A program made the position numbers and the translations under genes. The notes below the pieces were generated by a model. The model ran no database searches. It had not been told where the DNA came from and saw nothing but the letters and a program-made list of their open reading frames with translations. From a virus, in the IMG/VR virus record IMGVR_UViG_3300010883_000379, positions 1-26,023 of that record: a stretch of 26,023 nt of DNA; one strand, given 5' to 3'. Positions 7,631 through 14,921 of the stretch are shown in pieces (position 1 is the first letter of the stretch; each line of letters begins with the position of its first letter).

Positions 7631-9570
7631 TGGCAGTCAGTTTTCCAACCAGCCCATCTACGGGCGACACGTTTGATGTGGGTCGCGTAAAATATGAGTG
7701 GTCAGGGTCGGCATGGAAGCAGGTGGCGTCTCAGCCCGTCTCCACTGGCGCTGAAATGCCATTTACAAAATCGGACGGGACGACCAGCGACCCGATCAAG
7801 CTGGCGTCGAGCGTCATAGGCGATGCCCTTGTCAACGACACCACTCCGCAGTTGGGTGGATCTCTGGATGTCAACGGCAACGCCATCGTCTCTACATCAA
7901 ACGCGAATATTGCCATCACGCCCAATGGATCGGGTTCAGTTGCCTTGAGTAAGGTTGATATTGGTGGTGGTGCGATAGACGGCACGATAATTGGTGCCAC
8001 GACTACTGCGGCCATTTCTGGCACTACAGGGACGTTCAGCGGAGTAGTCACAGGGGCAACGCTGGCAGGGACTATATCTACCGCCGCACAGAACAGCATT
8101 ACTTCAGCTTCGTCACTGGCCACGGTCGGGACGGTTACCAGTGGCACTTGGTCGGGTGTGATTGATGGGTCCGCTACAATAACGATGGGATCAGATGCAA
8201 CAGGTGACATGTACTATCGGGCTGCATCTACGGGCTACCTGACACGATTAGCTGCGGGAGCCGATGGCACTGTTTTGACGGGAACGGGTACTGGGTCAAT
8301 CCCTGCATGGGAAAGTGTCTCGGCGGGTGTATCGCTGAGTGGTACGACCGACGGCACCATCGCCACCGTCACAGGGGCCAATGCGTTGATTGGCGAGACC
8401 GCCCTGACGTTTGACGGTACCACGCTCAATGTGGTTGGCAACGCAGGGGTCGGTCTTGCGCGTACCGATGGCACCCTGCACGTACAAACAGCCTCAGCAT
8501 CTGGTGGCTCTGGCATTACTCCAGTGGCCGACTGCGACGATCTGGTTATCGAAAATAATGGCGTGGCTGGAATCACAATCGGCACAACCGACGCAACTCT
8601 GGGTAAGATTTCATTCATCTCACCATCGCAGAATAATGGTGCGTTTATTGAGGGGGGTCACAATAGTGCTGATCCCGTGCTAAAATTTAGCACTTCAAAT
8701 ACAGAGCGTATGCGGATCACCAGTGGGGGCAACATTGAGGTCAACGGCGCGGCGCATCGCATTAATGCGGCTGGAACGTATTTCGTAAACGACACAGCCA
8801 ACGCCAAAATGACGCAAGGAATTACGATTCAGCAAGGCGCAAACGACAACGAGATCCTCGCCTTCAAGTCGAGCGATGTCGCGCATGGGATGACACTTAA
8901 CCCTGTTGAAACAGATACATTTGCACACTTTAGAAAAGCACATGCCGATTATGGTGGCCTTCAACTTGCATCACACGGCGAAGCGCAGACATCTGCCAAT
9001 CTCAGACTTGAAGGTGCTTGTGGCGCAGACACATCAGACACGACTTCGTCCTATGCGGCGGTTCAGTTGTATGGGTTTGTCAATAATCCCGTCGGGGTGC
9101 GCGATGGAATGACTGCTACGTCAAATGCTGTTGGGTTCAATAATGCGGGTACTACCCGAGTTATCATAAAAGGCGATGGTACTGTTCATGCCAGTGACAC
9201 CAGTTGGGCAACAGCGTTAGATGATATGCCCGATGCGTTGGCGGGTCGCGCATATACGACTGAAATGGCAGATCGTCAGGGCGAGGGGTTGTTTGGTGGC
9301 ATGAAGGTCAATGCCCCTGAGTTAGTGCAACGCATGGAAGATGCGGGTATCGTGACCCATGCTGAATTAGAGGGCGAAGGGTCTATCCCCGGTCATCGTT
9401 TCTTAAATGTCCAGAAGGGTATCAAATTCAGTTGGGACATGGGATTCCAAAACTTTTCCTTCCTCGCAGAGATCGCAAAAGTGCTATCGCCAGAACAACG
9501 CGAAGCATTGCCTGCGCAGATGCAACAAGCATTTGCCCAACTTGAAGAGAATAAAATGGAGTTAAACTGA
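7630..9570 (+). CDS. Tail-fibre protein 2 (646 aa) with a non-S74 C-terminal domain
   Basis: The N-terminus (FPTSPSTGDTFDVGRVKYEW) is a short module frequent at the start of phage fibres. Residues ~70-250 are low-complexity beta repeats rich in Gly, Thr, Ser and Ala, with ATVGTVTSGTWSG-type units. A TERMRITSGG motif, seen in two other fibres here, is encoded at about 8701-8730. The C-terminal ~90 residues differ from the repeats and contain GIVTHAELEG, PGHRF and KGI, followed by a Gln/Glu-rich helix that may trimerise. No S74 autocleavage motif is present. The C-terminal pattern resembles that of the 620-aa fibre, and both are followed by a related ~100-aa gene. Probably receptor binding. Confidence 0.8.
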   Translation: MAVSFPTSPSTGDTFDVGRVKYEWSGSAWKQVASQPVSTGAEMPFTKSDGTTSDPIKLASSVIGDALVNDTTPQLGGSLDVNGNAIVSTSNANIAITPNGSGSVALSKVDIGGGAIDGTIIGATTTAAISGTTGTFSGVVTGATLAGTISTAAQNSITSASSLATVGTVTSGTWSGVIDGSATITMGSDATGDMYYRAASTGYLTRLAAGADGTVLTGTGTGSIPAWESVSAGVSLSGTTDGTIATVTGANALIGETALTFDGTTLNVVGNAGVGLARTDGTLHVQTASASGGSGITPVADCDDLVIENNGVAGITIGTTDATLGKISFISPSQNNGAFIEGGHNSADPVLKFSTSNTERMRITSGGNIEVNGAAHRINAAGTYFVNDTANAKMTQGITIQQGANDNEILAFKSSDVAHGMTLNPVETDTFAHFRKAHADYGGLQLASHGEAQTSANLRLEGACGADTSDTTSSYAAVQLYGFVNNPVGVRDGMTATSNAVGFNNAGTTRVIIKGDGTVHASDTSWATALDDMPDALAGRAYTTEMADRQGEGLFGGMKVNAPELVQRMEDAGIVTHAELEGEGSIPGHRFLNVQKGIKFSWDMGFQNFSFLAEIAKVLSPEQREALPAQMQQAFAQLEENKMELN

Positions 9571-9878
9571 TGGCTATATCTGGAAACATTGTAACGATGG
9601 GAAACCTTACCGCAACGGGTGCGTATCTGCGGATTTCGGATCTAACAGTGAAGAAGATTATTGAGGGTGACAACGACGGCAAATGGCAGATGACGTATGG
9701 CGTGGATTGTTATGTCAGTGCTGATGAACGTGCTTCGGCCTTGCCTGTGACCTTGGTCGCGCCCACAGTGGATCGGTTCAAAGTGATTACCGATGACGAG
9801 CCGAGTGATCCGTATGCGGCGGCGTATGCTGATCTCAAGACACAGTCCACTGTTGCCAATCCGAGTGACTTGGTGTAA
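9570..9878 (+). CDS. Small fibre-associated protein, copy A (102 aa)
   Basis: Paralogue of the gene at 13711-14013. Shared features in order are an N-terminal MA(I/L), a TGxY(L/I)R motif, a V+KK segment, a (D/E)xYVS motif, VDRF in the middle, and a C-terminal pattern YAxxKxQSxxA followed by D-V or D-L-V. No function is recognised. Both copies lie directly downstream of a fibre with a similar C-terminal domain. This suggests a fibre partner, such as an assembly chaperone or tip subunit, by analogy with other phages where a small gene after the fibre serves this role; that is inference. The start overlaps the fibre stop (TGATG). Confidence 0.75.
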   Translation: MAISGNIVTMGNLTATGAYLRISDLTVKKIIEGDNDGKWQMTYGVDCYVSADERASALPVTLVAPTVDRFKVITDDEPSDPYAAAYADLKTQSTVANPSDLV

Positions 9879-9947
9879 TGCCACTTCCGATGCTGTTGAA
9901 CTCTGGATGATTCGATAACATGCACAAACTAATAAAGGACAATAACA

Positions 9948-11405
9948 ATGGCCGATAAGAAGCCGATCAAGGCCACCTTCGACGGTAGTGATACAAATGG
10001 CTTAGCTGAGTTTATTGACACCGACACGATTGCCATAGCAGACGGCGGCACGGGTGCTACAACGGCGGGCGCCGCGCTAACGGCTCTTGGTGCGTCTCCT
10101 ACGGCTGGCAGTAGTAGCGTAACCACTCTTGGCACGATTGCCACGGGAACGTGGGAGGCTACGGATATAGCTATAGCCCATGGCGGCACGGGTGCTTCCG
10201 ATGCCAGCACGGCACGCAGCAATCTCGGGATCACCGATACCACTCCCGGCGGGAGTCCTACGCACGTCCAGTACAATAACTCCGGTGCGTTTGGCGGCTC
10301 TGCGAACCTGACGTTTGACGGGACTACGTTGGCGGTTACAGGCGCATTGACAATGGCTAACGCCGCAGGGCCGACTATCGTCAACGAGGCCGCGACTGCG
10401 ACTAACCCAACGCTGATACCCAATAAGGCAGAAGTCGATACGGGTTACGGATGGGCGGCGGCTGATACGCTCACGGCGATCACGGGCGGTACGGAGCGTA
10501 TGCGGATCGACAGTGCGGGCAAAGTCGGCATTGGCAACGATGCGCCATCCAGTTATAGCAATGCCAGCGGCACAAGCGTAGTCATTGGCACTGACTCAGC
10601 GAATGACGGTCTGTCAATTATTACAGCAACTGACGGCACTGGTACCATAGCGTTTGGCGATGGTACCGGCGATCCCGGCCAGTGGAACGGCATTATAACA
10701 TACGCTCATTCAATCAATGCAATGCACTTATATACGGCGAACTCAGCACGATTGACAATCGGCAGTACAGGGAAAACGACAATCACGGCGAGCAATTCAG
10801 GAAACTATGCCCTGCAGGTAGACCAAACGGTGAGTGCCAATTTATCAAGTATGCGTTTCACCGCCCACGCGCCCGATTCGCGGAGCAATTACTTTTCTCT
10901 CTGGGCAGATACGGGAGACAATCGGTGCATTATCTATTCCGATGGGGATATTGAAAATCACGACAACTCGTACGGCGCGTTGAGCGACGAAAAACTAAAA
11001 CAGAATATTACAGATGTGCGAAGCTATTGGGATGATTTTAAGGCGATCAGATTTCGGAAATTCAAATTTAAAAGCGATGTGGTGGCGTATGGCGAGGACG
11101 CTAAAAGTCTCTTCGGCGTAATAGCGCAAGAAGCTGAGTTAGTTTTCCCGAGTCTGATTGCTGAGTCACCCGACACAGAAGAGCAACAGGTTGCCGTATT
11201 GGACGAGGATGGCAATCCCACGTACGAGGTGAATGAGGCTGGCGAGTCGATACCGATCACTGAGGAAAAACAAGTAGACCTTGGCACAACCACAAAAGGG
11301 TTCAAATATTCCATTCTCAGTCAGATCGGTCTCAAAGTGGTCCAAGAATTACAATCCCGCCTTGAAGCGGCAGAAGCGAAAATCACCGCATTGGAATCTG
11401 CGTAA
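9948..11405 (+). CDS. Tail fibre 3 (485 aa) with S74 intramolecular chaperone domain
   Basis: Residues ~30-130 contain the same repeat block as the 620-aa fibre (GGTGA, TTLGTIATGTW, SNLGITDTTPGG). A TERMRIDSAG motif follows, then a beta shaft. From residue 343 a Peptidase_S74 chaperone domain begins with GALSDEKLKQNI (Ser346, Lys351) and continues with FGVIAQEAE around residues 389-397; it ends in a coiled coil (LQSRLEAAEAKITALES). In this family the domain helps the trimer fold and is then released by self-cleavage just before the conserved Ser; here that is expected from the intact motif. AAAGGA precedes the ATG. The next gene starts right after the stop. Likely a receptor-binding fibre. 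Confidence 0.9.
   Translation: MADKKPIKATFDGSDTNGLAEFIDTDTIAIADGGTGATTAGAALTALGASPTAGSSSVTTLGTIATGTWEATDIAIAHGGTGASDASTARSNLGITDTTPGGSPTHVQYNNSGAFGGSANLTFDGTTLAVTGALTMANAAGPTIVNEAATATNPTLIPNKAEVDTGYGWAAADTLTAITGGTERMRIDSAGKVGIGNDAPSSYSNASGTSVVIGTDSANDGLSIITATDGTGTIAFGDGTGDPGQWNGIITYAHSINAMHLYTANSARLTIGSTGKTTITASNSGNYALQVDQTVSANLSSMRFTAHAPDSRSNYFSLWADTGDNRCIIYSDGDIENHDNSYGALSDEKLKQNITDVRSYWDDFKAIRFRKFKFKSDVVAYGEDAKSLFGVIAQEAELVFPSLIAESPDTEEQQVAVLDEDGNPTYEVNEAGESIPITEEKQVDLGTTTKGFKYSILSQIGLKVVQELQSRLEAAEAKITALESA
10044..10333 (+). repeat. 290-bp direct repeat, copy 1 (in fibre 3)
   Basis: Matches 12018-12307 in the 620-aa fibre without insertion or deletion (constant offset of 1974 bases). The last 95 bases (10239-10333) appear identical to 12213-12307. 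The rest differs mainly at third codon positions. It encodes about 97 residues of fibre shaft and marks recent duplication or gene conversion between the two fibres. Confidence 0.9.
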
Positions 11406-11816
11406 ATGCCTGCGCGACCGCCAAAAGACCCTGCAACTATTGGGAGTTTTGCTGAGTTGCGGGCGCACTATAATGTCCTCTATGGTATGTACGAGGATTG
11501 TTACAAAATGAAGGGCGCGACGAATGAAGCCCTTCGCCACCGGACAGGAGAGGTGCGTGGGACACAGGCGCAGCTAAAGCAGGCTCGGCGAGAGGTTGTA
11601 ACTTTAACAAAAAAAGAACACGCGCAGTCAAAAGAGCGGTCTTCAGCCGCTTTCGCAAGCACTGGTGCGACCGTCCTGATTATCACTTATCAGTTGGTCG
11701 AGGTGGGTGGGGGCTGGGGACGGTGGAGTCCAGTTTTTGAGCATGAGGCAACTATCGGTGTATTGCAAGTGATGATCGGAGCAATGATCGCATGGGCAAT
11801 GCGTCCTTTGAGATAG
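11406..11816 (+). CDS. Small membrane protein, possible holin (136 aa)
   Basis: Residues 1-17 (MPARPPKDPATIGSFAE) are shared exactly with the 47-aa protein at 14014. Residues ~40-80 are charged and helical, probably a coiled coil. Two hydrophobic segments follow: 79-100 (weaker, ending IITYQLVEV) and 115-132 (ATIGVLQVMIGAMIAWAM). A short basic tail (RPLR) ends the protein. Two membrane spans with a cytoplasmic coiled coil suit a holin or other membrane-active late protein, but many unrelated small phage proteins look like this and no endolysin lies nearby to support lysis. The gene starts directly after the S74-fibre stop. Confidence 0.7.
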   Translation: MPARPPKDPATIGSFAELRAHYNVLYGMYEDCYKMKGATNEALRHRTGEVRGTQAQLKQARREVVTLTKKEHAQSKERSSAAFASTGATVLIITYQLVEVGGGWGRWSPVFEHEATIGVLQVMIGAMIAWAMRPLR

Positions 11817-11846
11817 TCTACACATTAATCGTGGAAATGAAGCGAT

Positions 11847-13709
11847 ATGGCAAATAAAGAATTTGAAGCCAAGCATGGGCTGAACGCACCCGCTATTACG
11901 CTCGGGGGGACGGCCCTTGGGTCGCTCTATTCGCCTATTGCTGGCAGTAGTAGCCTAACCACTCTTGGCACGATTGCCACAGGGGTCTGGCAAGGCACGG
12001 ACGTTGCGGTAGCACATGGCGGCACGGGTGCATCAACGGCGGGTGCCGCGCTAACGGCTCTTGGTGCATCTCCCTTAGCTGGTAGCAGTAGCCTAACCAC
12101 TCTTGGCACGATAGGCACTGGAGTATGGGGGGCCACTGATGTGGCCGTAGCTCATGGCGGAACGGGTGCTTCCGATGCCAGCACGGCACGTTCCAATCTG
12201 GGTATCACCGACACCACTCCCGGCGGGAGTCCTACGCACGTCCAGTACAATAACTCCGGTGCGTTTGGCGGCTCTGCGAACCTGACGTTTGACGGGACTA
12301 CGTTGGCCGTTTCAGCGGATCAATATATAGCTAACGGCAAAGGTCTGGTCGTTGGCAATGCAACCGCAGTTGGTGGCAGTCACGGATACGAAATACAGGC
12401 ACTGGGGACAGGGGGGCTTGATGCAGGGGTAACAATGGGCAACTGGGCGGCATCTGCCGCTGGCCCCGTTATGAGTTTTATTAAATCGCGCAACGCAACT
12501 ATCGGCAGTCTTGGAAGAGTGCAAGATGATGATGTTCTTGGGTCTATTTATTTTATCGCGGATGATGGCACCGATTTCGAGTCCCGCGCCGCTGAAATTC
12601 GAGCAAATATAGACGGCGCAGTCGAGAGTGCAAATGACACCCCCGGACGCCTCACGTTTTACACTGCCGCTAATGGCGCAAATGCGGTAACTGAGCGTAT
12701 GCGGATCACCGCTGCGGGCTTGGTCGGCATTGGCGCTGTGGCCCCCACTGCTCAATTGAATGTGTATAAATCTGGTGGTGGCACCGCCGATGTGGTGACA
12801 AATATCGCTGGCTCAACAAGCACGGGGACGTTTACAAATTCCTTTGGAAACACATCTAATAGAGCCACCCTTGTGGTTGGCACAGCTTATACAAGTGGTG
12901 AGGGGATTCTTAATTTGGAGTCTGCTGGCAACAGCAGACTTTTCGTTACCGCTGCGGGCATGGTCGGCATTGGCACTACAACTAAACCCTCTAATCTGAC
13001 ATCGGGTTTAACTATAGACACAGGGTCGAATGACGATGACTCTATCCATTTTAAATCCAGCGATTGCAACACCCCACTGACGGGTGTAGTTGGTGAGAGT
13101 GATAGTTGGGGATCTATCCGTAAGTATTATGGGGTACATGGTGGAATGTATATGACGGGAGTGACGGACGCTTCGGCACAGGGAGCCATGTGGATTCGTG
13201 GAGTAACGGGGTCAACTTACCCTGACCTCACGAAGGGAGCATCGCAAGTTGCCCCAGTTAACATTATAGCAGCTCAAGACAATGACAGTGGGGGCCAAGG
13301 TGTGATGGACACAAACGCCAATCTTGTCACCATTCAAGATGGGGGCTGGCCCGGAACGAGGTTCATTTTCGACAAAGAAGGCGATTGCCACTATGACGGT
13401 GGAACCGTTGCAAATAGTTGGGACGATGAGGATGACATAGGACTACTAAGTACGTTCCGCAACCTAACTACGGGCAATCAGGCACAGCACGTTTTTGGTG
13501 AGTTCGTCCAAGACAATGCACAGATATTGCACGATACGGGCGTTATTACGATGAACGATGACGGGCATCATTTCGTCAGCACCAAGGGATTGAACGCACT
13601 CATCATTGATACTATTCGCCAAGAAGGTCAGAAGTGGCGTGAGGTCATTGGAGGCTATAGAGACAAAATCACCGCATTAGAATCGCGGCTTATGAGACTG
13701 GAGAACTAA
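11847..13709 (+). CDS. Tail-fibre protein 4 (620 aa) with a non-S74 C-terminal domain
   Basis: Residues ~30-155 hold two tandem 46-residue shaft repeats (SSLTTLGTI, VAHGGTGAS) and the block shared with fibre 3. A TERMRITAAG motif follows, then a second related AAGMVGIGTTT block, giving two shaft segments. The distal part has a FIFDKEGD / SWDDEDDIGLL stretch typical of some aquatic-phage fibres. The C-terminus contains GVITMNDDGHHF and TKGLNALI before a helical coil (YRDKITALESRLMRLEN). There is no S74 motif. The GH-F...KG pattern near the end resembles fibre 2, and a ~100-aa paralogous gene follows each. The start has only a weak ribosome-binding site (GAAG). Confidence 0.8.
   Translation: MANKEFEAKHGLNAPAITLGGTALGSLYSPIAGSSSLTTLGTIATGVWQGTDVAVAHGGTGASTAGAALTALGASPLAGSSSLTTLGTIGTGVWGATDVAVAHGGTGASDASTARSNLGITDTTPGGSPTHVQYNNSGAFGGSANLTFDGTTLAVSADQYIANGKGLVVGNATAVGGSHGYEIQALGTGGLDAGVTMGNWAASAAGPVMSFIKSRNATIGSLGRVQDDDVLGSIYFIADDGTDFESRAAEIRANIDGAVESANDTPGRLTFYTAANGANAVTERMRITAAGLVGIGAVAPTAQLNVYKSGGGTADVVTNIAGSTSTGTFTNSFGNTSNRATLVVGTAYTSGEGILNLESAGNSRLFVTAAGMVGIGTTTKPSNLTSGLTIDTGSNDDDSIHFKSSDCNTPLTGVVGESDSWGSIRKYYGVHGGMYMTGVTDASAQGAMWIRGVTGSTYPDLTKGASQVAPVNIIAAQDNDSGGQGVMDTNANLVTIQDGGWPGTRFIFDKEGDCHYDGGTVANSWDDEDDIGLLSTFRNLTTGNQAQHVFGEFVQDNAQILHDTGVITMNDDGHHFVSTKGLNALIIDTIRQEGQKWREVIGGYRDKITALESRLMRLEN
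11941..12203 (+). repeat. Tandem 138-bp fibre-shaft repeat, about 1.9 copies
   Basis: The sequence CTGGCAGTAGTAGCCTAACC at 11941 recurs with few changes at 12079, giving a 138-base (46-residue) period. Each unit encodes a TTLGTI strand, a G(V)W turn and a HGGTGAS loop, typical of repeating fibre shafts. The second unit runs into the 290-bp repeat shared with fibre 3. Confidence 0.8.
12018..12307 (+). repeat. 290-bp direct repeat, copy 2 (in fibre 4)
   Basis: Partner of 10044-10333. The stretch 12213-12307 reads the same base for base as 10239-10333, while the upstream part shows scattered third-position differences. A sharp step in identity within one repeat suggests a conversion tract or a recombination endpoint. 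Confidence 0.9.
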
Positions 13710-13710
13710 T

Positions 13711-14013
13711 ATGGCACTACAATGCGATGTAATAACGAGTGACGGCATTGCGGTAACGGGAGTCTACATACGTCCACAGTTTGAGGTGAGAAAAAAGTTT
13801 GATTTAGACGAAGGGAAGAAGAGTTACCTCTTCGTCCAGTGTGAGGTGTATGTCAGTGAGGCTGTCGCTAATACCGATGGCGGCAGACGCCTACAAGCGC
13901 GTAATGTAGACCGCTTTAGAGGTGCGTGGGATACCGATGGTGGGAGCTTGGAGGCTCAGGGCTATGCGCTGATGAAGGAGCAGTCGGCGCTCGCGGACGC
14001 GACCGACGTATAA
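13711..14013 (+). CDS. Small fibre-associated protein, copy B (100 aa)
   Basis: Paralogue of the 102-aa gene at 9570-9878, diverged but alignable end to end: TGVYIR against TGAYLR, a CEVYVS segment against CYVS, VDRFR against VDRFK, and the C-terminal pattern YAxxKxQSxxA. No named domain is recognised. It follows the 620-aa fibre by one base, just as copy A follows the 646-aa fibre. The repeated pairing points to a job tied to those fibres. The next gene begins immediately after the stop (TAAATG). No membrane segment is present. Confidence 0.75.
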   Translation: MALQCDVITSDGIAVTGVYIRPQFEVRKKFDLDEGKKSYLFVQCEVYVSEAVANTDGGRRLQARNVDRFRGAWDTDGGSLEAQGYALMKEQSALADATDV

Positions 14014-14157
14014 ATGCCAGCGCGACCGCCCAAAGACCCTGCGACTATCGGGAGTTTTGCTGAGTGGTATGCCGACTTTGAAGTCGAGGTCGATCTGTCG
14101 GCTAAGATCAACGACCTCAATAGCGGCCCTCTTGCTGTTGCGAATCCGTGGGCTTAA
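14014..14157 (+). CDS. 47-aa peptide sharing its first 17 residues with the 136-aa protein
   Basis: Reads MPARPPKDPATIGSFAEW, then YADFEVEVDLSAKINDL, and ends in NPWA. The first 17 residues equal those of the protein at 11406. In those 51 bases only four differ (Pro2, Pro6, Ala10, Ile12), all silent third positions, which points to selection on the peptide itself. The remainder is unrelated to the 136-aa protein and has no membrane segment. The ATG abuts the preceding TAA, the same arrangement as at 11406. It could be a true small protein, or the head of a gene that lost its membrane-spanning 3' part; the clean silent pattern favours a functional peptide. Confidence 0.6.
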   Translation: MPARPPKDPATIGSFAEWYADFEVEVDLSAKINDLNSGPLAVANPWA

Positions 14158-14172
14158 CGCACAGAGGTAGGA

Positions 14173-14373
14173 ATGGACGCTGATCACATTCTTTCTGCCG
14201 TGATTTTGGTTTTCGTTAGTTTGACTGGGGCGAGTCTATTTTTATTGCTGTCAATTAAAGATAAGGTTACCTCGTTCGACAAAAAGCTCCACGCGCAGGG
14301 CCAGAAATTCACACGCCTAGTCGAATGGGTCAATGAGCAAAAGGGCGTAAAGCGCAAGAGTAGAGATGACTGA
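14173..14373 (+). CDS. 66-aa single-span membrane protein
   Basis: Residues 6-28 (ILSAVILVFVSLTGASLFLLL) form one strong membrane span close to the N-terminus. The rest is a charged, basic helix ending KGVKRKSRDD. AGAGG and AGGA precede the ATG at good spacing. The stop overlaps the start of the MscS-like gene (TGATG), suggesting coupled expression and perhaps a physical partner. The layout suits a small holin, a pinholin-type protein or an anchoring subunit; no sequence motif separates these possibilities. Confidence 0.7.
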   Translation: MDADHILSAVILVFVSLTGASLFLLLSIKDKVTSFDKKLHAQGQKFTRLVEWVNEQKGVKRKSRDD

Positions 14374-14756
14374 TGGAAACTGATGTCGCCGAGGAGGCTT
14401 TACGCACCTTTGGGGCGCAGTCGGGGCTGGCGGTGCTGGTTGAGCAATATGTTTGGTATTTTGCAGTCGCATTTGCCTTGCTTTTTTTGAAAGATAGCGT
14501 GACGAATGCGCTTGCAGGAATAGCGATGTTTGTGGGGAGTGATTACGATGAAAATATGGTGTGTTACATCCAGACGAATGGGTCGCGCCGTCCAGCGCGA
14601 ATAACCAAAACTACACTGCTCAGCACCTCGTTTTATTTATATGAAGTGAAAGACGGAAAAATAGAAGGCGGGACCTTATTGACCGTCCCCAATTCTGAGC
14701 TTAAATCGCTTAGGATTGAACGACCATTAGACACCTTACACTTAACAAAGGAATAA
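14373..14756 (+). CDS. MscS-like mini-protein: one membrane helix plus beta domain (127 aa)
   Basis: Residues 26-43 are a membrane helix (YVWYFAVAFALLFLKDSV). They are followed by a stretch that matches the pore-helix end and beta domain of MscS mechanosensitive channels: DSVTNALAGI (41-50, compare the GSLSNLAAGV type in MscS), a strand region, LLSTS (82-86, compare the conserved 'FST' step), KDGKIEGG (93-100) and VPNSEL (105-110, compare 'IPN+K/L'). Full MscS has ~286 residues with three membrane helices and a C-terminal cage; this protein lacks the first two helices and the cage. In MscS the last helix lines the pore and seven subunits assemble. Channel activity here is not shown. It overlaps the one-span protein gene upstream, which might supply missing membrane parts. 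Confidence 0.6.
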   Translation: METDVAEEALRTFGAQSGLAVLVEQYVWYFAVAFALLFLKDSVTNALAGIAMFVGSDYDENMVCYIQTNGSRRPARITKTTLLSTSFYLYEVKDGKIEGGTLLTVPNSELKSLRIERPLDTLHLTKE

Positions 14757-14762
14757 AGTGCT

Positions 14763-14918
14763 GTGGATAAAACAATCGAACAAGTGCGGGAAGAACAGCA
14801 GGCTGTTTTAAATCGTCACACCGAGCTTCAGCAAGAATTAAAGCAACTGGAAGCCAGATGGAATTACTTACTTGGGCAAGTGGAGCTTCTTGCTCCCGAA
14901 GTAAAAGAAGAGGAGTAA
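14763..14918 (+). CDS. 51-aa coiled-coil protein with GTG start
   Basis: Reads MDKTIEQVREEQQAVLNRHT and continues as a charged helix through LKQLEARWNYLLGQVELL to a Glu-rich end. The heptad-like spacing of Val, Leu and Trp indicates a short coiled coil. The start is GTG (no ATG in frame), with AAAGGA about 11 bases upstream. It begins six bases after the MscS-like gene stop and ends three bases before the next ATG, so it fills the gap between two genes exactly, which supports it as real. No membrane segment or named domain. It could be a minor structural peptide or a regulator of the neighbouring membrane proteins. Confidence 0.65.
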   Translation: MDKTIEQVREEQQAVLNRHTELQQELKQLEARWNYLLGQVELLAPEVKEEE

Positions 14919-14921
14919 TAG

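Noticed and set aside
9896-9913. Promoter-like TTGAAC ... GATAAC before fibre 3
   Set aside because: The spacing is only 12 bases, too short for a sigma70-type promoter, and the genes appear to be in one operon.
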